Origin: Nematostella vectensis
Taxonomy: Eukaryota > Cnidaria > Anthozoa > Actiniaria > Edwardsiidae
Direction: 5' to 3'
DNA: 64,000 bases
Assembly (NCBI RefSeq): GCF_932526225.1
Contig: NC_064035.1
Location: forward strand, 1,673,501-1,737,500
Below the pieces are notes generated by a model. That model saw only the letters and a list, made by a program, of their open reading frames with translations. It was not told the origin of the DNA and made no database searches. The position numbers were made by a program, and so were the translations under genes. Shown one piece after another: positions 9,973-21,900 of this stretch; within the stretch, counting starts at the first letter, position 1, and each line of letters begins with the position of its first letter.

Positions 9973-12900
9973 TCACGACGTGGATGACGCGGTTTTCTTG
10001 TTCCGGACGAGTTCGACTAGATATTTGTACCGGTTGATACAATCCTCCTAGGAAAAAAAGGAGAATATGTTGTTAAAACTACAAATAGAATAGTTTAGGG
10101 AGGTTGCCAATCTCTTCTCTGACCCATTCAGTAGGAGACCTGCATCAAGAAATCGCGTGACGTTTTTGGTGGCAACTCGCGCAAGCACCGAGCAAATAAT
10201 CAACTACGAAAAAATATTCAGCGCTTACGAATTAGCCAGAAAGTTTGTATGTCAAAAAGGCCTAATTTCAATTGAAAGTTTGTATGTCAAAAAGGGCCTA
10301 TTTCAGTTGAAAGTTTGTATGTCATAAAGGGCCTATTTCCGTTGAAAGTTTGTATGTCATAAAGTGCCTATTTAAATTGAAAGTTTGTATTTCATAAAGG
10401 GCTTATTTCTATAGAAAGTTCCGATTTTTTCGTCGCTCTCTTGCGTGACGGCCGCAACCATTCATGAGTTTGCCCCTCAAAATCCAGGTACTGGTTTATG
10501 CAAGGCGCCTATTTATGCGAATGGGGAGTGGTTTAGATCCGCAGAGAGGGCGCATGAACATGGCAAATGTATGACAATATAATACATTTTGACAAAACTT
10601 AAACTCTGTAAATTCTGGCTAATAGCGACATATTATTTTCAAATGTGAAAACAATTCCAGTAACTGCCTTATGAGGGCCGCCCATCTGATGCTGTGTCTT
10701 GCGCTGTAATGCGCGTACGTTACGCGAACTCCACCACCTAACACTGAAATATTTTACTTCTAGGTCAATGGTACCCGCGCAATAAGCCTGCTTGCCGGCT
10801 CTCATTTGGCGTTATCCAGAAGTCTCATAAATATCTTGTCTTCGAACATTGGGAGTCCCGCGCGCCAAGGGATGAGGATCACTGAATCGTGTACGCTGTA
10901 CGCTGAATGAGGGCCGGTACCCCCGGGCACGGGCAATACACCACATACATTACTGGACACTGATACCGTACACCACATACATTACTGGACACTGATACCG
11001 TACACCACATACATTACTGGACACTGATACCGTACACCACATACATTACTGGACACTGATGCCGTACACCACATACATTACTGGACACTGATACCATACA
11101 CCACATACATTACTGGACACTGATACCATACACCACATACATTACTGGACACTGATACCCTAAACCACATACATTACTGGACACTGACACCATACACCAC
11201 ATACATTACTGGACACTGATACCATACACCACATACATAACTGGACACTGATACCATACACCACATACATTACTGGACACTGATACCATACACCACATAC
11301 ATTACTGGACACTGATACCATACACCACATACATTACTGGACACTGATACCATACACCACATACATTACTGGACACTGATACCATACACCACATACATTA
11401 CTGGACACTGATACCATACACCACATATATATTACTGGACACTGATACCATACACCACATACATTACTGGACACTGATACCATACACCACATACATTACT
11501 GGACACTGATACCATACACCACATACATTACTGGACACTGATACCATACACCACATATATATTACTGGACACTGATACCATACACCACATACATTACTGG
11601 ACACTGATACCATACACCACATACATTACTGGACACTGATACCATACACCACATACATAACTGGACACTGATACCATACACCACATACATTACTGGACAA
11701 TGATACCATACACCACATACATTACTGGACACTGATACCATACACCACATACATTACTGGACACTGATACCATACACCACATACATTACTGGACACTGAT
11801 ACCATACACCACATACATTACTGGACAATGATACCATACACCACATATATATTACTGGACACTGATACCATACACCACATATATATTACTGGACACTGAT
11901 ACCATACACCACATACATTACTGGACACTGATACCATACACCACATACATTACTGGACACTGATACCATACACCACATACATTACTGGACACTGATACCA
12001 TACACCACATACATTACTGGACAATGATACCATACACCACATACATTACTGGACACTGATACCATACACCACATACATTACTGGACACTGATACCATACA
12101 CCACATACATTACTGGACACTGATACCATACACCACATACATTACTGGACACTGATACCATACACCACATACATTACTGGACAATGATACCATACACCAC
12201 ATACATTACTGGACACTGATACCATACACCACATACATTTCTGGACACCGATACCATACACCACATACATTACTGGACACTGATGCCATACACCACATAC
12301 ATTACTTGACACTGATACCATACACCACATACATTACTGGACACTGATACCATACACCACATACATTACTGGACACTGATACCATACACCACATACATTA
12401 CTGGACACTGATACCATACACCGCATACATTACTGGACACTGATACCATACACCACATACATTACTGGACACTGATACCATACACCACATACATTACTGG
12501 ACACTGATGCCATACACCACATACATTACTGGACACTGATACCGTACACCACATACATTTCTGGACACCGATACCATACACCACATACATTACTGGACAC
12601 TGATGCCATACACCACATACATTACTTGACACTGATACCATACACCACATACATTACTGGACACTGATACCATACACCACATACATTACTGGACACTGAT
12701 ACCATACACCACATACATTACTGGACACTGATACCATACACCGCATACATTACTGGACACTGATACCATACACCACATACATTACTGGACACTGATACCA
12801 TACACCACATACATTACTGGACACTGATGCCATACACCAGATACATTACTGGACACTGATACCGTACACCACATACATTACTGGACACTGATACGTACAC

Positions 12901-15900
12901 CACATACATTACTGGACACTGATACCGTACACCACATACATTACTGGACACTGATACCGTACACCACATACATTACTGGACACTGATACCATACACCACA
13001 TACATTACTGGACACTGATACCATACACCACATACATTACTGGACACTGATACCATACACCACATACATTTCTGGACACCGATACCATACACCACATACA
13101 TTACTGGACACTGATGCCATACACCACATACATTACTTGACACTGATACCATACACCACATACATTACTGGACACTGATACCATACACCACATACATTAC
13201 TGGACACTGATACCATACACCGCATACATTACTGGACACTGATACCATACACCACATACATTACTGGACACTGATGCCATACACCACATACATTACTGGA
13301 CACTGATACCGTACACCACATAAATTACTGGACACTGATACCATACACCACATACATTACTGGACACTGATATCATACACCACATACATTACAGGACACT
13401 GATACCATACACCACATACATTACTGGACACTGATATCGTACCTTGGTCATTCCTGGCACTGCGCGTGCGATACACGTCCATCTATCAGGAGTAGTCTTG
13501 GGAAACTGTTGTAATGCAATCTCTAGTAGCTTCTGCTGTGCCTGGGACCACGTTGTCGCTTCGTCGCTGTTCTCCTCGCCATGCTGTTCCGTGCCATTCT
13601 CTCGCCTTTCCTGTGCGCGTGTGATAGCAGAATCAAGCAAAGGATTTTTTAGTGTCTCTTGATTTCGCTTGAGAGAAGAGCTGATGCTGAACTCTTTCGA
13701 TTGTTTAGGTACAGCTTTGGATGGTGTCTTGGACGGGAGGGCGGTCACGCCTGGATCTGCACGTGTGAAGATTTCGTCGGTTACTGCAGCAGCCTTTCTA
13801 CTTGTTACTAACTTGTTCCCTGTACCTTTGTAAATCGAACAATAAGTACATGAGTAACGAAGCTACATTATACAGGGGTCCCCTTGGTACATTGCTGTCA
13901 ATAACGAATTCCAGTAAGTGTGGCGCAAGCCACCACCGTGGCCACCAATACAAGATTTTAAGAAAGTCAGCCAATCAGCATGCGAGGATCACAAAAGTTA
14001 GCCAATAAGCATGCGAGAAACACTCTTTTGAATGACACAGTCTTCGCACTGCAAACCATGTTGCTATGGAGATGGAGTGACAGCTTTTAACGCCGATCCT
14101 TTATGTCAGTTATCCTGACGTCTTTTGATCTAACAATTACCCATATAAATGATCACGGTGGTGGAAAAGTACGAACCTTGGCTTGTAGCATTAGCAGTCC
14201 CTGGTACGGTATAGCCTTGCTTTATCTTCTTCACCTGCTTTGTAACCTGTAACCAACATCAAGCACAAAATAACACTAAAATAACTCCTCCATCCGTAAA
14301 AACCCCCAAGCCTTAGTTCAGAATGAAGTCATGATAGGTGACATCAAGCACAAAATAACACTAAAATAACTCCTCCATCCGTGAAAATCCCCAAGCTTTA
14401 GTTCAGAATGAAGTCATGATAGGTGACATCAAGCACAAAATAACACTAAAATAACTCCTCCATCCGTGAAAATCCCCAAGCTTTAGTTCAGAATGAAGTC
14501 ATGATAGGTGTTAGAAACTACAGTGTAGATTTTAGGAGATGCATAAAATCAGTTGATGATTTGTGTAAAAGATAAGTAGCTAGCCTAAGGTGAACAAGAG
14601 GAACTTGCTTCGGACATGATGCAAGCTGTGACAGAACGAGGCGGGAGTAGACATCTCAGCCATGGAACAAAGTGGCTTAAAATAATGTTAGTTGTGCTGT
14701 GCACGCTTTACATGCTATGCATACAGGGGTTTAGTAGCAACCATATTTTATTTTTGCCTACGGCTCTGGATTTACTGGTCACATACCATTTCTAAGGATT
14801 TACCAAGCTCCTGTGAAATTTTCTCCCATCGCTTTGGGGTACCTCCTGGGAACTTAGCCATTGCACGAGATAACAGCGACGTGTCCTCTTCGGTCCACGT
14901 GTTAGACTATGGAAACAGGCGCACAGGGGTGAGATGTGAGCGTGGGCAAGTGGATCGAGTCAGAGAGCGGCTTGTTTCGAGTCAATAAGTCTCTACTCCC
15001 TGAATTCTGATAAAACAAGTGTCACCAGATGCTGGCTGTAGAGGCTTCAAGGTTTGTGCTGTTCGACGGTTCAGTTAAAGACAGACAGAAACTTATGTAC
15101 ATTGAAATGAATCTGACTCGCTAATGTCACGCACGAGACTGCAGTGCACTTTTTAACCTCTAAAATCTCAACATCTATGAAATAAATAATTTACTAAATG
15201 GAAAATGCTTGTACGATTTTTATGCACTCGTTGATGCGTTGGGATTGAAGCCATTCAAGTCCAGTGAAAAAATGAAAAAATGAACCGCGAACGACTTTTC
15301 TTCATGGTGAAAAAATATTGTTCGCGCCTCTGATTTGCTGAGACCAGTGAACGAACGAAAATTTACTGAATATGTTTTCAGTGAATATTTCTTAGTATGT
15401 ATATAATAAATCCATCACATATAACCATATATAACCTCTGATCAGTGCACTTACGTCATCTTTGGCTACTGATGAGCCATCTGTCATTTCACCTGTCACA
15501 GCCATGACATTGGTAACAGGAGCAGCCCCCCAGCTTGAATCATCACCCTCTATCCCCCCCTCAGGCAGCTCCACATGCAGCCTGCGCCGAGGCTTCTTTG
15601 GTTGCTCAACTGCAAGAAAAAAAGTATAAATTAGTCATAATCTTCCGCTAATCTCTGAATACATGTCGGCTCTGAAAGTCAATGATTTCAAAGAGTTAAC
15701 TACCAGTGTAATTGATTCTTTACTCGAGATCCAAGGGTCAAGATTATTATAAATAAAATGCAGGATACTGTCTATCAGCAATGCTAATGTGCAAAAAATC
15801 TATTTGGACGAGCCAGGATTTATGGGTGCAAAGTGCCAAGCTACAGCCGTTTTCAATATTATGCAAACTATCTCTGACGATTTCCAACAGCTAAATCACA

Positions 15901-18900
15901 TTCTGGCTACAATCTTACTCCTTAAAATGGATTCATTAGCTAGAACTAAACGGCGTCAAATCAGGCGCATTAGAAAACCAACTAATGTTGGAAAATCTGT
16001 TGTAACTGTAGAGTAATTTTGCCCAAATTACTTCTCTCCAGTATCACTTACTTCTCTCCAGTATCACTTACTTCTCTCCAGTATCACTTACTTCTCTCCA
16101 GTATCACTTACTTCTCTCCAGTATCACTTACTTCTCTCCAGTATCACTTACTTCTCTCCAGTTTCACTTACTTCTCTCCAGTATCACTTACTTCTCTCCA
16201 GTATCACTTACTTCTCTCCAGTTTCACTTACTTCTCTCCAGTATCTCTTACTTCTCTCCAGTATCACTTACTTCTCTCCAGTATCACTTACTTCTCTCCA
16301 GTATCACTTACTTCTCTCCAGTATCACTTACTTCTCTCCAGTATCACTTACTTCTCTCCAGTATCACTTACTTCTCTCCAGTATCACTTACTTCTCTCCA
16401 GTATCACTTACTTCTCTCCAGTATCACTTACTTCTCTCCAGTATCACTTACTTCTCTCCAGTATCACTTACTTCTCTCCAGTATCACTTACTTCTCTCCA
16501 GTATCACTTACTTCTCTCCAGTATCACTTACTTCTCTCCAGTATCACTTACTTCTCTCCAGTATCACTTACTTCTCTCCAGTATCACTTACTTCTCTCCA
16601 GTATCTCTTACTTCTCTCCAGTATCTCTTACTTCTCTCCAGTATCACTTACTTCTCTCCAGTATCACTTACTTCTCTCCAGTATCACTTACTTCTCTCCA
16701 GTATCACTTACTTCTCTCCAGTATCACTTACTTCTCTCCAGTATCACTTACTTCTCTCCAGTATCACTTCCTTCTCTCCAGTATCACTTACTTCTCTCCA
16801 GTATCACTTACTTCTCTCCAGTATCACTTACTTCTCTCCAGTATCACTTACTTCTCTCCAGTATCACTTACTTCTCTCCAGTATCACTTACTTCTCTCCA
16901 GTATCACTTACTTCTCTCCAGTATCACTTACTTCTCTCCAGTATCACTTACTTCTCTCCAGTATCACTTACTTCTCTCCAGTATCTCTTACTTCTCTCCA
17001 GTATCTCTTACTTCTCTCCAGTATCACTTACTTCTCTCCAGTATCTCTTACTTCTCTCCAGTATCTCTTACTTCTCTCCAGTATCACTTACTTCTCTCCA
17101 GTATCACTTACTTCTCTCCAGTATCACTTACTTCTCTCCAGTATCACTTACTTCTCTCCAGTATCACTTACTTCTCTCCAGTTTCACTTACTTCTCTCCA
17201 GTTTCACTTACTTCTCTCCAGTTTCACTTACTTCTCTCCAGTATCACTTACTTCTCTCCAGTATCACTTACTTCTCTCCAGTATCACTTACTTCTCTCCA
17301 GTATCACTTACTTCTCTCCAGTATCACTTACTTCTCTCCAGTATCACTTACTTCTCTCCAGTATCACTTACTTCTCTCCAGTATCACTTACTTCTCTCCA
17401 GTATCACTTACTTCTCTCCAGTATCACTTACTTCTCTCCAGTTTCACTTACTTCTCTCCAGTATCACTTACTTCTCTCCAGTTTCACTTACTTCTCTCCA
17501 GTATCACTTACTTCTCTCCAGTTTCACTTACTTCTCTCCAGTATCACTTACTTCTCTCCAGTATCACTTACTTCTCTCCAGTATCACTTACTTCTCTCCA
17601 GTATCACTTACTTCTCTCCAGTATCACTTACTTCTCTCCAGTATCACTTACTTCTCTCCAGTATCACTTACTTCTCTCCAGTATCTCTTACTTCTCTCCA
17701 GTATCTGTTACTTCTCTCCAGTATCACTTACTTCTCTCCAGTTTCACTTACTTCTCTCCAGTTTCACTTACTTCTCTCCAGTATCACTTACTTCTCTCCA
17801 GTATCACTTACTTCTCTCCAGTATCACTTACTTCTCTCCAGTATCACTTACTTCTCTCCAGTTTCACTTACTTCTCTCCAGTTTCACTTACTTCTCTCCA
17901 GTATCACTTACTTCTCTCCAGTTTCACTTACTTCTCTCCAGTTTCACTTACTTCTCTCCAGTTTCACTTACTTCTCTCCAGTTTCACTTACTTCTCTCCA
18001 GTATCACTTACTTCTCTCCAGTTTCACTTACTTCTCTCCAGTATCACTTACTTCTCTCCAGTATCACTTACTTCTCTCCAGTTTCACTTACTTCTCTCCA
18101 GTATCACTTACTTCTCTCCAGTATCACTTACTTCTCTCCAGTATCACTTACTTCTCTCCAGTATCACTTACTTCTCTCCAGTATCACTAACTTCTCTCCA
18201 GTATCACTTACTTCTCTCCAGTATCTCTTACTTCTCTCCAGTATCACTTACTTCTCTCCAGTTTCACTTACTTCTCTCCAGTTTCACTTACTTCTCTCCA
18301 GTATCACTTACTTCTCTCCAGTTTCACTTACTTCTCTCCAGTTTCACTTACTTCTCTCCAGTTTCACTTACTTCTCTCCAGTTTCACTTACTTCTCTCCA
18401 GTATCACTTACTTCTCTCCAGTTTCACTTACTTCTCTCCAGTATCACTTACTTCTCTCCAGTATCACTTACTTCTCTCCAGTTTCACTTACTTCTCTCCA
18501 GTATCACTTACTTCTCTCCAGTATCACTTACTTCTCTCCAGTATCACTTACTTCTCTCCAGTATCACTTACTTCTCTCCAGTATCACTAACTTCTCTCCA
18601 GTATCACTTACTTCTCTCCAGTATCTCTTACTTCTCTCCAGTATCACTTACTTCTCTCCAGTATCACTTACTTCTCTCCAGTATCACTTACTTCTCTCCA
18701 GTTTCACTTACTTCTCTCCAGTATCACTTACTTCTCTCCAGTTTCACTTACTTCTCTCCAGTATCACTTACTTCTCTCCAGTATCACTTACTTCTCTCCA
18801 GTTTCACTTACTTCTCTCCAGTATCACTTACTTCTCTCCAGTATCACTTACTTCTCTCCAGTTTCACTTACTTCTCTCCAGTATCACTTACTTCTCTCCA

Positions 18901-21900
18901 GTATCACTTACTTCTCTCCAGTATCACTTACTTCTCTCCAGTATCACTAACTTCTCTCCAGTATCACTTACTTCTCTCCAGTTTCACTTACTTCTCTCCA
19001 GTATCACTTACTTCTCTCCAGTATCACTTACTTCTCTCCAGTATCACTTACTTCTCTCCAGTATCACTAACTTCTCTCCAGTATCACTTACTTCTCTCCA
19101 GTTTCACTTACTTCTCTCCAGTATCACTTACTTCTCTCCAGTATCACTTACTTCTCTCCAGTATCACTTACTTCTCTCCAGTATCACTTACTTCTCTCCA
19201 GTATCACTTACTTCTCTCCAGTATCACTTACTTCTCTCCAGTATCACTTACTTCTCTCCAGTATCACTTACTTCTCTCCAGTATCACTTACTTCTCTCCA
19301 GTATCACTTACTTCTCTCCAGTATCACTTACTTCTCTCCAGTATCACTTACTTCTCTCCAGTTTCACTTACTTCTCTCCAGTATCACTTACTTCTCTCCA
19401 GTATCACTTACTTCTCTCCAGTTTCACTTACTTCTCTCCAGTATCTCTTACTTCTCTCCAGTATCACTTACTTCTCTCCAGTATCACTTACTTCTCTCCA
19501 GTATCACTTACTTCTCTCCAGTATCTCTTACTTCTCTCCAGTATCTCTTACTTCTCTCCAGTATCACTTACTTCTCTCCAGTATCACTTACTTCTCTCCA
19601 GTATCACTTACTTCTCTCCAGTATCTCTTACTTCTCTCCAGTATCTCTTACTTCTCTCCAGTATCACTTACTTCTCTCCAGTATCACTTACTTCTCTCCA
19701 GTTTCACTTACTTCTCTCCAGTATCACTTACTTCTCTCCAGTATCACTTACTTCTCTCCAGTATCACTTACTTCTCTCCAGTATCACTTACTTCTCTCCA
19801 GTTTCACTTACTTCTCTCCAGTATCTCTTACTTCTCTCCAGTATCACTTACTTCTCTCCAGTATCACTTACTTCTCTCCAGTATCACTTACTTCTCTCCA
19901 GTATCACTTACTTCTCTCCAGTATCACTTACTTCTCTCCAGTATCTCTTACTTCTCTCCAGTATCTCTTACTTCTCTCCAGTTTCACTTACTTCTCTCCA
20001 GTATCACTTACTTCTCTCCAGTTTCACTTACTTCTCTCCAGTATCACTTACTTCTCTCCAGTATCACTTACTTCTCTCCAGTATCACTTACTTCTCTCCA
20101 GTATCACTTACTTCTCTCCAGTATCACTAACTTCTCTCCAGTATCACTTACTTCTCTCCAGTATCACTTACTTCTCTCCAGTATCACTTACTTCTCTCCA
20201 GTATCACTTACTTCTCTCCAGTTTCACTTACTTCTCTCCAGTATCACTTACTTCTCTCCAGTTTCACTTACTTCTCTCCAGTATCACTTACTTCTCTCCA
20301 GTTTCACTTACTTCTCTCCAGTATCACTTACTTCTCTCCAGTATCACTTACTTCTCTCCAGTATCACTTACTTCTCTCCAGTATCACTTACTTCTCTCCA
20401 GTATCACTTACTTCTCTCCAGTATCACTTACTTCTCTCCAGTATCACTTACTTCTCTCCAGTTTCACTTACTTCTCTCCAGTATCTCTTACTTCTCTCCA
20501 GTATCACTTACTTCTCTCCAGTATCACTTACTTCTCTCCAGTATCACTTACTTCTCTCCAGTATCACTTACTTCTCTCCAGTATCACTTACTTCTCTCCA
20601 GTATCTCTTACTTCTCTCCAGTATCTCTTACTTCTCTCCAGTTTCACTTACTTCTCTCCAGTATCACTTACTTCTCTCCAGTTTCACTTACTTCTCTCCA
20701 GTATCACTTACTTCTCTCCAGTATCACTTACTTCTCTCCAGTATCACTTACTTCTCTCCAGTATCACTAACTTCTCTCCAGTATCACTTACTTCTCTCCA
20801 GTATCACTTACTTCTCTCCAGTATCACTTACTTCTCTCCAGTATCACTTACTTCTCTCCAGTTTCACTTACTTCTCTCCAGTATCACTTACTTCTCTCCA
20901 GTTTCACTTACTTCTCTCCAGTATCACTTACTTCTCTCCAGTATCACTTACTTCTCTCCAGTTTCACTTACTTCTCTCCAGTATCACTTACTTCTCTCTA
21001 GTATCACTTACTTCTCTCCAGTATCACTTACTTCTCTCCAGTTTCACTTACTTCTCTCCAGTTTCACTTACTTCTCTCCAGTTTCACTTACTTCTCTCCA
21101 GTATCACTAACTTCTCTCCAGTATCACTTACTTCTCTCCAGTATCACTTACTTCTCTCCAGTATCACTTACTTCTCTCCAGTATCACTTACTTCTCTCCA
21201 GTATCACTTACTTCTCTCCAGTTTCACTTACTTCTCTCCAGTTTCACTTACTTCTCTCCAGTATCACTTACTTCTCTCCAGTTTCACTTACTTCTCTCCA
21301 GTTTCACTTACTTCTCTCCAGTATCACTTACTTCTCTCCAGTATCACTTACTTCTCTCCAGTATCTCTTGTTCCTCAGCCTCTCTCTCAAGCTGTTCTTC
21401 AAGCCAAAGTCTTTCTCTCTCCTCCTTAGCTTGTTTATAGGATCGGTATCTTGAGGGAAGTGAAGTGACAAGACGATAGACTTGAAAGGGTAAGAGGTCG
21501 TAGAAAGATGGTTTGGAAACACCTGTTTCTTGCACTACATAAGGAAAACAAAATGAAGGTTATGGATGTTACAGTTAAGTAGGCTTCATCATAAGAATTG
21601 TAATAATATGTTGGCGACTTTCACATTATTATCCATGAAAGGTTTAATCTTACTTTGAATTGTGACATGCTGTTGTCTTAACTAAAATTTCCCTAATTTT
21701 TATGCATTGCATACCAAGAACATCTGCAATTTCTGTGATGTCCTCTTCGTTTATTCCAGATTTGGCTTTTCTTCTCTTTTTCTCCTCTTTTTTCATTTTG
21801 GACGAAAGCACTTCCTCCTGCAATAATTAAAATATTCTTCTGTACCTGTAATAATAATAATAATAATAATAATAATGATGATGATGATGATGATGATCAT

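Noticed and set aside
16019-18190. 723-aa plus-strand ORF of LLLSSITYFSPVSLTSLQYH repeats
   Set aside because: Pure translation of the 20-bp satellite inside DNAJC1 intron 6; three units make 60 bp, so the frame stays open. No flanking coding sequence.
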